Shown piece by piece: positions 45,201-55,223 of a stretch of 64,000 bases of DNA (position 1 is the stretch's first letter; each line of letters opens with the position of its first letter). A program made the position numbers and the translations under genes. The stretch lies in NCBI RefSeq assembly GCF_001625195.1, contig NC_054391.1, positions 6,397,157-6,461,156 of the forward strand, in the 5' to 3' direction. Below the pieces are notes generated by a model. The model saw only the letters and a program-made list of their open reading frames with translations. It made no database searches and was not told where the DNA came from. This DNA comes from Drechmeria coniospora (Eukaryota > Ascomycota > Sordariomycetes > Hypocreales > Ophiocordycipitaceae).

Positions 45201-48200
45201 TTACCTGACTTGAAGCTTCCCAACTCATTCAAGGGCTGACTGGGGGGGAGGGGGGGGGGGTGGTGGTTGTGGTCACACAAGTACAACTAGTACCTGCCTC
45301 GGTGGTACCTGGTATTGTGAGTGAGTAGGTGCAAGTACTACACACGTAAGTACTAGGCACATAGTACTTGCCTGCACCTACACCTATAGCCAGGGTAGCG
45401 CACAAAGTACTGGGCGGTATTCCTTACAGTGGCTCGGCAGTGCTTGCAGGGAATATTTCAAGCTCAACGAGGAACGAGGGTGAGGCTTGCACCACGGCGT
45501 GGTGTCCTGCCGTGGCTTTGACTCGTGAACCATTTTTGGCAACATCGTCACCTTCCGTTCGTCAGCTAGTGGTGTCTGCGGCCAAGGTTGTGGCACGCTC
45601 CGGGTTCTAGCAACCGATGTCGTCGGGAATCCATCCCTCCATCCGAAGCGAAGAGGTCGAGGTTGGCATGGGTGCGACGTCCGACCTCGCTTCGCTTGCT
45701 TGCCATGCACCTCGCTGGCCTCGTCTCGATCCTCCCTGCGCTCGAGGGTCGCCATTCCCGCACTCGCTGCAAGTACACTCATCACAGTCCCTGCCATTCC
45801 AATCACAGCCCGCGGCGTCCGCCATAAGCTGTCCGATGCCACGACGCAATGTTATTTTTGGGCACTTTGGCGCGCGTCGGAAAACGACTTGCGCTCGGAA
45901 TGTGACCCTGCATTCTACTACTACTCGCACACACTTCAAGGTATTACCTCGAGACAGTACGGAGTACCTAGACACTCGCCAACACGACCAACCTTGCTGC
46001 CGCAAGGCGCAGTCAGGTATCCCGTACTGCGATGTCTGTGACTAGTGCAAGTGCAGAACTTGCGCGTGCGTGTACAGTACAGGCTAGTAGTACTTGGATG
46101 TACTGTAGGTGTACGGAGCACTGCACGGGGGGTATTGATACACGTATGGAGCACTCAGCACAGTATTTATTATTGCAAGATCCATCACTCGCAATTAAAC
46201 TCTGTACCTCACCGGAAAGGGCTTAGGCTTGACATGGTACGACGGCCGTTGTGCGGAGTACTTCTACGCTACGAGTGTTGACTTGAACGCTTCAGTCACT
46301 CATGTCTTGAACACATTGCGCCTGCTACTTTGCGAGATTTGAAAAGCCGTCGTGAGTGGCATGGATCACGGCCGACGACAGAGGCACTCGTCACGGGAAG
46401 ATCCGGACTCCACAACAATTGCGAGCAAGTGCTTTCTACCCGTACGCGGACATACTGGCACTGGCATGTGCCTCGTGCAAGTACATGCCATGTACGCTGC
46501 GTACCTACAACAGAGCACGTGTGTTAGGGGCTCCGTGTGTTACATCGTTCAAGCAGTGAGTGTTGTTGACCTTCATACCTAATACTGACAAACGGCTACA
46601 GTACATGCGGAGAAGGCCATGTTCGGTACTGTGCGAGAATGATGAAACGCAGAAATCGATTAGGCTAAAATAGGAAATTCAAGTGGAGAAACTGGTTTGG
46701 AGTCTGACTGACAAATGGAAGCTAACCGTGACCCACTTTTCAGGAAGTAAATTCAAGCCATAGCGCGTAGTACGGAGTAGCGTACCCAGTACGTATCTGC
46801 ACATGAACACCCGCAGTAGCAGTGGCCAGTGAATGCCAAGTGCTTGAAAGTATTGCTTGCAGCAAGTACTTGGCTTGTACCTGTACCGTTTCTCAGAACA
46901 GTTACTGGTATTCGTGTGCCGAGCAGTCCATTGACAACAACAATTTTAATACTTGCACGATTCAAGAACAGTGTGCTTGCTTGCTCACCACGAGTCCCGT
47001 GTACATGTACAGCGCAAAGGCCCCTCGCCAGGGTGAGGTGCCTGGACCAGGGCATTGCTCGAGATGGCCTTGGGGAATGTGGACTTGCCTCATTACTCGC
47101 AGTACTGTACGGACGAGTACTTACCTGTACCTGCAAGTTGACGTGACTACTCTGTACAGACTACTCCGGACTGTACTCGGTAAGCCAAAGTGCATTGCGT
47201 GCACGGAGTACTTGTCGCCGTTCTGTGTTCGAACGAGTGCCCTTCCAGTACCTGCGTCCCTACTCGATGCTAGTGTGCGTGCATCCTCGTGTCGAAGAGT
47301 AGCAGCATTCGTACGGCGTACCTGCACAGTACTTGGTAAACCGTTCGTGAAGGAGGAGTACGGAGTAGTATTACCGTGCATCATGCACATGCGCTTAGCT
47401 GAAACTCGGAACGAGTATCCGTACGGCTACTCCGTAATAATGCTCGCTCCCCCCTCGTCATGGAAACTGCGGAGCACCGCACCGTACTCCGTACCTCGCA
47501 TCCACCTCGAAACACACATGATCTAGCCGGAGATCCACAAGCGCCGCTGGCTAGGTCATCTCGTCGCAGCGCACATGTGGTATTAGCCGACAACGACTAG
47601 TAAGTACTTTGCACCCCGACGCTAGCTGGGTACAGATCAGTGCCGTAAGTACGGAGTACAGTACCTGTACTTCGAGTTTACCTGCCTAGGCACCGAACAG
47701 AGGGTAGCAGGGGGTGCTCCGTCGTCGTACTCGCAAGTACATGGTTTTTGAATGCACAGCAGTTGTCGGAGCATCAATCACCTGACGAGGGCACCAAGGA
47801 ATAAGCTCAGAGGGGACTCGGCTCGTTGGAAATAAAGTCAGGCCGCCGAGGGCGCCGACAATGGATGCTTCCTTCGCATCAACCGTTGACGACCTTGCGC
47901 GACCGCCCGCCCGTCCTGTGGTGGCAGGCCTCTCGATCCTTGCTTCGCCTCTCGCCCGCTTGCACCTGTGGGCCGGAAGAGAAAAAAGAAAGGCAGATTT
48001 GATCACACCAGTGACAGCAATCGACCCCCCCCTGCTGGTTCCTGCCTCCGGTACTCGCATTACTAGCCCCCCTCGTACATGTCAGTTCGGTGCACGGGAG
48101 GAGTACTTACCGTGCATGTACCAGTACACCATCGTGCACCGTCTTGTGCTCGCACTCGTGCCTCGTACACTCCGTACATGCGACGTCCAGGATCGGCATC

Positions 48201-48299
48201 GGGCTGAGATTGCCAGCAGGGTCACGTCTCAAACCGACGACGAAGCTCGCGCGGACGAGCCAGGCCGCTCCACCTACCGCTGCGCCGCAGAACGGGACC

Positions 48300-48441
48300 A
48301 TGTCGCTGCCTGACTCCCGCGGCCGCCAACTCCCGGCCCAGCCGTACGAGTACGAGGGCGAGAGCGAGGACGAGTACCAGTACCAGTCCCAGCACCAGCC
48401 CCGGCAGCAGCAGCAGCCCCGGCAGCAGCAGCAGTACCAGA

Positions 48442-48487
<46 letters not shown>

Positions 48488-49211
48488 CCGGCAAGGGTAC
48501 CGGCCAGAGTACCAGCATGAGTACGAGCCAGAGTACCGGCAGGATTACCAGCAAGACTACGAGCGAGACTACGAGCGAGAGTACCAGCAGGAGTACCAGC
48601 AAGAAGACTATGAGCGAGAGTACCAGCAAGAGTACCACCAGCAAGAATACCAGCAAGAGTACCAGCAAGAGTACCAGCAAGAGTACCAACAAGAGTACCA
48701 GCACCAGCAAGAGTACCAGCAAGAGTACCAGCACGAGTACCACCAGAGAGAGTACCAGCACCAACCCCAACCTCAACACCTGCACGAGGAGGAGCAGCAT
48801 CGACACCAACAGCACCAACAACACCAACAGCACCAGCAGCACCATCAGCACCATAGCCGCTCTCCTGCCGCTGGGACTTTTGCCACCGCTGCCGCCGTCG
48901 CTCGTGGGGACGAGGACCCTGCTGCCCATATCCCTGCCCCCACTGCGGGTGCAACCAGTGTAGCCGCCAACGCTACTGCTTCGAGTGCCAAGGCACATAT
49001 TGACACTGCTCACACTGCTGCTCACACTACGCAAACGCCTACTTCCGCAACCTCCTTCTCCTACATCACCGCCTCCTCCTCCTCCTCATCGCCCGTTGTC
49101 CAGCAAATCGTCCATGACAGCCCCATAGCTGGCCGCTTCGGCAAATCCTCCCCGGTGACGTCCGCCGGGTCGCTTTCCCATTCGACCTCTCCCAGGTACG
49201 TACGTGCGTGA
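48300..49211 (+). CDS. Poly-Q and EYQQ-repeat low-complexity protein
   Basis: I do not recognise a family. The ATG at 48300 sits in a good context (GGACCATGTCG), and the frame gives 303 aa if unspliced, starting MSLPDSRGRQLPAQPYEYEG. Residues about 25-65 are Gln-rich with a run of 14 CAG codons (48444-48485). They are followed by about 70 residues built from EYQQ/DYER-like units (12-bp GAGTACCAGCAA-type repeat), then His/Gln-rich and Ala/Thr/Ser-rich segments. Such composition suggests a disordered, possibly prion-like or condensate-forming protein. A strong splice donor (CCCAG/GTACGTACG) lies at 49196, five codons before the TGA at 49209-49211, so the gene may continue in a downstream exon. 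Other frames through the repeat are also open, which lowers certainty about the gene. Confidence 0.5.
48444..48485 (+). repeat. (CAG)14 trinucleotide repeat
   Basis: Fourteen perfect CAG units in frame, encoding polyglutamine in the predicted protein. Confidence 0.9.
48500..48770 (+). repeat. Degenerate 12-bp repeat GAGTACCAGCAA
   Basis: Array of GAGTACCAGCAA-like units with CAC/GAC variants, translating as EYQQ, EYQH, DYER and similar. It is purest at about 48650-48690. Confidence 0.85.
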
Positions 49212-49958
49212 AAGGATGAACAATGCTTGAATAAAGTCAATGGGCAAACGCCACCTCGTCTGTGCGAACCCGTCACTTGTCAACCTCCCCCCCCCTCTCC
49301 CTTCCCCGCCGACCCTCCGTGCTTTGCCACAGTCATCGCGAGAGTCGGTCCCCGTACGCCGGTGGCCCGTCTTCAGTGCTTCGTCTCCAGAGAGTTGCTT
49401 CCGCTCAACCCGCTGCTGCCGTGCAACGCTGCCTCGCCGCCCATTCGCCTTCTCCTTCACCTTCCTCCTCGTTCTCTTGGGCTGACATGCTGTACTGTCC
49501 CTCTAGATCTCCACGGCTGCCCCTCTCCCATCCGCTGTCTCCCGCGAGCGACCTGGCGACTCCTCCGTCGAGCACTGGCTCTCGATTTCCTGCCGTGGCC
49601 TCGATTCTCCGTCGAGAAGTGCCTACTGGCCAGCCGACTTCTGCTACCGTGTCGCCCTTGTTTTCATCTGCGGGCCGGACGGCCTCGATCGGCGATTCGG
49701 TCAAGCATCCGAGTTCGGAGGAAAAAGGACCTAGGTTCGTCTCCGTCGTCCACCCTGCCGTCCACCCGGAGGCAACACGCTCCTCCGCACCCCCCGTCCC
49801 ATCTCTCGCTCGCTCGCCTTTGCGTGAACGACTCTGACGGCTTCTTGTTCCGCAGATTCGTCCCCACCGACGCCCCGAATGACCTTCGAAGCACCCCCCA
49901 GTCCGTAGAATCGACGAAGCCTTTGCGACGCCCTTCACCCCCCCAACCGCCTTTGCGA
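49212..49958. promoter_or_regulatory. Pyrimidine-rich leader of the Bem3-like gene
   Basis: 747 bases, C/T-rich on the coding strand, with a C-run near 49288-49296. The downstream gene's frame happens to stay open through it from 49227, but the translation is Pro/Leu/Arg/Ser-rich without domain character. A possible leader acceptor (CTTGTTCCGCAG) ends near 49855. Confidence 0.55.
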
Positions 49959-52900
49959 ATGGCGTCCAAGCCCCCGATGGCGAACCCGATGGCGACGGCA
50001 CCGAGCGAATCGTCCAGGGGCATCCCGCGAAATTCCTCCATAAACACGGCGATATACGCCGCCTCCTCCTCCATGTCCTCTTCCGAACATGGTTCGCAGA
50101 ATGTCCAAAAGAGAAGCACCGACATGGCGAGCATCATCAAGGCGGCCGGAAGCCCCGAAGCCGTCATCGAACACCTCTTGAGGGAAAAGCAGTCGCAGTC
50201 GCAGCAGAACACGCAGCTATGGAGACTGGTCGACAAGCAGAGATCCATGATCTTGGGTCTCAACACGGACCTCGAGGCGGCCTTGAAGGACAAGGAAAAG
50301 TACAGAAAGAAGCTCAAGGAGCTCATGGCCGCCCCCGCCGCCCCGAGGGCCGCTGCTGGTCAGCACGGCGAAGCCATCCCACCCAGACCCAACGGGCCCC
50401 GTGAAAACCCCGCCCACCGCCCGAGCGCCGAAGAGGCGGAGCCGAGGTCGGCCATGTCTCCATCCTCACCCAGTGAAGATTCCGACGGCCCAAAGGACTC
50501 GCCCGTCGACATATCCATGGCGCCGTATCCGATTACGCCGCCTGCTGACAGACAGCACGAGCCATCCTTGACTGTCGGCGAGATGCTGGATGACAAAAAC
50601 TCCGTGTCGAAACCACAAGAGTACACCGTCAGCCCGTTGGATGAGGAACCGGACCACGGCGCCTTCGACCGGCCGCCGCCGAGGGAGATGGCCGATGCCC
50701 AGTCGCGGGAGATGGCCGGCGTCCAGCCGAGGGAGCTGCAACCAAACACCTTCCTGCCTCCGTCGAGAAGTTACCCGAGCCTGCCACCAAAAGTACCTCC
50801 CCCGATGCCGCCCACGGCCGCTCCGCCACCCATCAACCTGTCGAAGCCGTTGCCGTTGCCGCGGCCGGACGAGGAGGACGAGACGGACGAGGACATGACG
50901 CATTTCCCCGCGCCGCCACGGAAGCCTCCGCCAGCACCTCTGCAGCTGAAGCAGCAGCTCCGACCGCCGGTTCTGGTGCAGCCGGAGGACGATGACACAG
51001 AGTCGGACTATGACGATGTTCTCGAAGTTGGCCAGCCGGGAGACGAGCTGCGTGGCCGACGCAAGACCCGCGAGGAGGATGACCGGGAGCGAGGCGTCAT
51101 GGCCTTCAAGGACACGCAGGAACGAAGCGCTCCGCAGCAGGTTGCCGCGAACGATGCGGGATCCACCGACGAGGAGGCACCGTCTCCCATCTCGAAGACC
51201 ATCCCACCTCGTCGAGCATCTCTCGGTGCGTCCGTCTCCCTTGATGCCGTGCTTCACGGGGACCGCAGAAAGGAGATGGGTGCTCCGCTCTTGAGCCCCG
51301 GCCTGCCTGCCAGCCCGCGTCCGTTGGGTGTCCCTGGGAAGTTGACCGCTTCGGCATCCTTGTCTCCTCGGCCTCCACGCCAGCCCATTCCCCTCCCCGC
51401 AGGTGCCGTCCCGGCTGCCGCCTCGAAAGTGTCGGCTGGAGACCTCTCGAGGGCGCTACCATCGCTGCCGACGGAGCAGTCTCCCGCCTCCGAAACCCAC
51501 ACCGGCGCCGCCGAGCGAACCGAGATCTGCCGGGATCTCGTGACGGAAGAGTACCCGGATCTGCTTCTGCCGCCCAATGCCCTGCCGTCCATTCAGGTCA
51601 GAGTTGCCTCCTCCCGCCTGAAGCCGTCGATGGCCAGCTTGATGTCCACGACTCAGCTTGAAGAGGACCCCGTCTTCACTCTCGCCATCACTTCCCGAGC
51701 CGACCGCGGTGAGCTGTGGCGCGTGGAAAAGGACATTGCTTCCTTGGGAAAGCTCGATCAGCGACTGAAGCAGTGCTCGGCCGTCAAAGCCAAGACGCCC
51801 GATCGCTCCCTCTTCAGCGGCCATGCGCCGGCGAAGCTGGACGCGAGGCGCCAGGCTCTGGAGCAGTACATGGACGAGCTTCTCGACACGCCGCTCGACA
51901 TCGCGACTGCCGTGGAGCTGTGCAGGTACCTATCGACGAATGCGCTGCCTCCAAACGTCGACGAGTCGACGTCCGCCATGACGGCATTCTCCGAGAATAG
52001 CACCCAGCTCGCCGGCGCCGACGGTCGGCCCACCCGCAGCGGCTACCTGACCAAGAAGGGCAAGAACTTTGGTGGCTGGAAGGCTCGCTTCTTCGTCATG
52101 GACGGCCCTCAGCTCAAGTACTACGAATCTCCCGGCGGCGCTCACCTGGGGACCATCAAGCTGCAGCACGCGCAGATCGGGAAGCAGGCGCCGCACGTCG
52201 AAGCCCAGTCTCCGGTCCGGGCGGCCAGCGACGACGAGCTCGACAACCAGTATCGCCACGCCTTCCTCGTGCTGGAGCCGAAGAAGAAAGACTCGAGCAG
52301 CCACGTCAAGCATGTGCTGTGTGCCGAGAGCGACAGGGAGCGAGACATGTGGGTCGACGTCCTGCTGCAGTGGATCGACAACGACGGCGGCGACGCGCAG
52401 GGCTCGAAGCTTGCCATGTCCAACGAGTTCCAACCGGCCGGCCAGGAGGCCAGGAAGGGCAACCAGGTCAAGGCTCCGCACCAGCTGGCGGATGCGGATG
52501 CGGATGCCTTCGTCGGCGTCCGATACGATTCCACGCATGCGGGAGAAACGCCGCAAGGTGCGCCCGGCGCACTCAAGGCCGGCGGCACGCTCGCCGAGAA
52601 CCAGAGCTCTCAGAACCTGGCCGGCGATACGACGAGTTTTCAGGCGAGCAAGACGATATCGGGGCCGAAGGATCCTCAGGTCATCTCGGACTCGACCGCC
52701 TGGGGCAAGAAGCCGGGCCTGGCCATCCCGCCACCGACGGACGAGAGGAAGGTGAAGAAGCGAAGCTTCTTCGGCTTCGGCGGCAAGACGCGCTCGTCCT
52801 CGGACGGCCAGGACTCCATGTTCGGCGGCAGCGATGCTGGATCGGCCGCGACGCCGCCGCAGGGTTCATATCACGGACCCGTCCGCCAAGTTTTCGGCGC

Positions 52901-54014
52901 ACCGCTGGCCGAGGCGGTGCGCTTCAACGCACCGCTGGATGTCAACGTGCCGGTGCCTTCGGTCGTGTACCGATGCATCCAGTACCTCGACAGCAACGAT
53001 GCTCTGCTAGAGGAAGGCATCTTCCGGCTGAGCGGTTCCAACGTGGTCATCAAGCAACTCCGTGAACGCTTCAACACCGAGGGCGACATCAACCTGGTCA
53101 CGGACGAGCAGTACTACGACATTCACGCCATCGCCTCTCTGTTGAAGCTCTATCTGCGTGAGCTGCCGACGACGATCCTTACGAGGGATCTCCATCTCGA
53201 CTTCATGTCGACGATGGAGATTCCGGACCACGAGGAGAAGATTGCCGTCCTTCGCGACCTGGCCCAGAAGCTGCCGCAAGCCAACGCGACGCTGCTAAAG
53301 TACCTCATCTCGTTCCTCATCAAGGTCATCAACAATGCCGACGTCAACAAGATGACTGTCCGCAACGTCGGCATCGTCTTCTCGCCAACGCTGAACATTC
53401 CGGCGCCCATCTTTGCCGTAATCCTGCAGAACTACGAAGCCATCTTCGACATCGACCCCGAAACGTACGAGCTTCCGTCGCCCGTGTCCGAATCCGAGTC
53501 GTTGCAGCCGACACGATTAGAGCCCCGTCCCGACCTTCAGGCTCGGCCGTCGACGGCATCGGGCGGCGGGTCGCCCCACCGTCAAGGGCGCATAGAGTCG
53601 ATGAGGGACCGGCCGCGACAGACGCCGACGCCGCCTCTCCTGCAGAACCTGCAGGTTGCGAGGGGTTCGCCCACGCCACCCTCGGGCGCTTCACGCCAGC
53701 ACTACGACCTGGGGAGTCACCATCAGCACGGCGCGGCGTCGGGCGGCCCGCTCCGGCCGGCGTACGAGAGTGCGTACGGCCTCTCTCAAGGCCACGAAGG
53801 CCACGGCTACAACCCGGCGCAGCGCGCCACATCCGGCTATGAAAGGCCGCCGTATACGTCGGCTGCCGGGGAACACGACGACGGAATTCAAGCACCGGAG
53901 CAGCCACCTCGGTCGAGCTCTAGCCGACGCGAGAGCTCCATGCTCCACGGGTCCATGATGGCATTGCCACACCAAGGATCGGGAAGTCGCCTCCGCGAGG
54001 AATCCCACTACTGA
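49959..54014 (+). CDS. bem3: Rho GTPase-activating protein with PX and PH domains (Bem3-like)
   Basis: Switches off Cdc42/Rho GTPases at sites of polarised growth. Intronless, 1351 aa from the ATG at 49959 (MASKPPMANPMATAPSESSR). A helical stretch EHLLREKQSQSQQNTQLWRL lies at about residues 65-125. A long Pro/Ser-rich region follows. The PX domain is at about 545-660 (VRVASSRLK, FTLAITSRADRGELWRVEKD, RRQALEQYMDELLDTPLDIA). The PH domain is at about 690-810 (RSGYLTKKGKNFGGWKARFF). The RhoGAP domain is at about 975-1170, with FGAPLAEAVR, arginine-finger motif EEGIFRLSGSNVVIKQLRER and LKLYLRELPTTIL. The tail is Pro/Ser/His-rich. PX-PH-RhoGAP order is that of yeast Bem3, which binds phosphoinositides through PX and PH. 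The frame stays open 244 codons upstream, but that part looks like leader. Confidence 0.95.
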   Translation: MASKPPMANPMATAPSESSRGIPRNSSINTAIYAASSSMSSSEHGSQNVQKRSTDMASIIKAAGSPEAVIEHLLREKQSQSQQNTQLWRLVDKQRSMILGLNTDLEAALKDKEKYRKKLKELMAAPAAPRAAAGQHGEAIPPRPNGPRENPAHRPSAEEAEPRSAMSPSSPSEDSDGPKDSPVDISMAPYPITPPADRQHEPSLTVGEMLDDKNSVSKPQEYTVSPLDEEPDHGAFDRPPPREMADAQSREMAGVQPRELQPNTFLPPSRSYPSLPPKVPPPMPPTAAPPPINLSKPLPLPRPDEEDETDEDMTHFPAPPRKPPPAPLQLKQQLRPPVLVQPEDDDTESDYDDVLEVGQPGDELRGRRKTREEDDRERGVMAFKDTQERSAPQQVAANDAGSTDEEAPSPISKTIPPRRASLGASVSLDAVLHGDRRKEMGAPLLSPGLPASPRPLGVPGKLTASASLSPRPPRQPIPLPAGAVPAAASKVSAGDLSRALPSLPTEQSPASETHTGAAERTEICRDLVTEEYPDLLLPPNALPSIQVRVASSRLKPSMASLMSTTQLEEDPVFTLAITSRADRGELWRVEKDIASLGKLDQRLKQCSAVKAKTPDRSLFSGHAPAKLDARRQALEQYMDELLDTPLDIATAVELCRYLSTNALPPNVDESTSAMTAFSENSTQLAGADGRPTRSGYLTKKGKNFGGWKARFFVMDGPQLKYYESPGGAHLGTIKLQHAQIGKQAPHVEAQSPVRAASDDELDNQYRHAFLVLEPKKKDSSSHVKHVLCAESDRERDMWVDVLLQWIDNDGGDAQGSKLAMSNEFQPAGQEARKGNQVKAPHQLADADADAFVGVRYDSTHAGETPQGAPGALKAGGTLAENQSSQNLAGDTTSFQASKTISGPKDPQVISDSTAWGKKPGLAIPPPTDERKVKKRSFFGFGGKTRSSSDGQDSMFGGSDAGSAATPPQGSYHGPVRQVFGAPLAEAVRFNAPLDVNVPVPSVVYRCIQYLDSNDALLEEGIFRLSGSNVVIKQLRERFNTEGDINLVTDEQYYDIHAIASLLKLYLRELPTTILTRDLHLDFMSTMEIPDHEEKIAVLRDLAQKLPQANATLLKYLISFLIKVINNADVNKMTVRNVGIVFSPTLNIPAPIFAVILQNYEAIFDIDPETYELPSPVSESESLQPTRLEPRPDLQARPSTASGGGSPHRQGRIESMRDRPRQTPTPPLLQNLQVARGSPTPPSGASRQHYDLGSHHQHGAASGGPLRPAYESAYGLSQGHEGHGYNPAQRATSGYERPPYTSAAGEHDDGIQAPEQPPRSSSSRRESSMLHGSMMALPHQGSGSRLREESHY

Positions 54015-55223
54015 TGCGGCAGGCGAAGCGTGGCCGGCCCTTGACCATCACCGCTGCCGCCGACACGACCGCCATCAATGCTACCACGACTACCACCACC
54101 ACCACCACCACTCTTTATTGTTTGAAACGACATGTCCACTCGTTGAAGGGAAGCGATGATACCACTTTTTCGTGCATTTCGTTCTTTTTGCTCCTTTATA
54201 GCATGCACAGTCGCTCGGACGGCGGGGGAGACTGGTTGATGCGGCTCCAGAACCTGCTATGATTTGGGAGAAGGGGCGCTTTTGGGATAACGGCTAATGG
54301 TGTTACGAAAGCTCCGACGGCGTGGGATGATGCAAAGTCTGATGACGTACCGCGACGTACCGCGATTGGAGTACGGGAAGGGCAGTATTGAAACGCAGAA
54401 TCGACTAGTGTTTGTGTGCAACCGAGGCAAAGTAAGATTGTAACAATACGGGAATGATGCGGAACTTGATTTCAGGGCCAGTTGAAGTGGTCTCCTCACG
54501 AGCATACGGCCCGACCGGGTTTGACACCCAGCGGGCAGCAGTTCGTGCAAGAGAACATTCGATAGACAGACAGGCCACTTGCGACAATTGACAAGAAGTT
54601 ACTATTTGATTGATGGAAGTTGAGAGGAACGATGCCGAGACGGTGAGTCAATCGATGAGGATGTGCTGTACCTTATTCGTTGGTACCGAGCCAGGGAGGC
54701 GAACGACGTTGGATCGTGGCCGAGCCCTTGTGGAGAGGTCTGACGGAGGCGAAAGTCAGCATACATACGGGATGACAAGGCGCATTACATCTCAGCATAC
54801 TGAGGACGATGCTGCCGACGAAGTTCCGCACATACATCTCACCTACCCCCTAATTTAAGTTTCAAGTTTCCAAGTTTCTACTATTTAAAGAGTAATTACT
54901 ATCCGTAATCCGAACTTGTAGGCGTGTGACAGCTTTGATGACGATTCCAGGTGGTTCCGAGTACCTCTAGTGGCGCGGGAGGTCCCACTTAGATTTCTCC
55001 TCAGGCTTTACTTTTACTGTACTCCGTATTAGTGCTAAAGATGATGTAAGTACATGTACTTCTACATATACATGTACGTTTACAAGTATTAGTACTTAAC
55101 GTACTTTAGGTCGGAGGGTCGGCGACAAGGAAGGCCGCAACTTCCAACGTTGAGTTTGCTGATAGCATGACACATGTCCAGACGGATCATTCCATGAAAG
55201 AGTTGGCGGCATCCTTCTGATCG
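54015..55223. other. Intergenic region between Bem3-like and Zn2Cys6 genes
   Basis: 1.2 kb. An (ACC)n microsatellite lies at about 54082-54111, just past the Bem3 stop. GTAC motifs resume at about 55015-55105. No gene is supported. Confidence 0.6.
54082..54111 (+). repeat. (ACC)n microsatellite
   Basis: ACCACGACT followed by about seven ACC units in the 3' region of the Bem3-like gene. Confidence 0.8.

Larger units (their letters stand above)
41544..48299. other. 6.7 kb gene-poor block with dense GTAC motifs
   Basis: No gene could be supported on either strand. 41544-41700 is probably the leader of the Pro/Arg-rich gene. Motif clusters lie at 41840-42180 (GTACGGAGTAC 42061-42071), 42900-43320, 43990-44060, 44990-45420, 46030-46260 and 47090-47660 (47649-47659). 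Perfect 16-bp palindromes lie at 44030-44045 and 45185-45200. Homopolymers: T22 at 42795-42816, C15 at 43907-43921, and a G-rich run 45242-45260. The open frames are short, shift strand often and have no recognisable domains. Confidence 0.65.

Noticed and set aside
48517..48963. Second plus-strand frame of Ser/Thr/Lys repeats over the same array
   Set aside because: It lacks the good start context and N-terminal sequence of the frame starting at 48300. It is open only because of the repeat.
48222..49034. Minus-strand 270-codon frame of repeated Leu/Val (LVLLLVLL)
   Set aside because: It is the antisense of the GAGTACCAGCAA array; pseudo-transmembrane composition comes from the repeat alone.
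49227..49958. N-terminal 244-codon extension of the Bem3-like protein
   Set aside because: CT-rich leader composition, no domain character; a better start with coding-like codons is at 49959.
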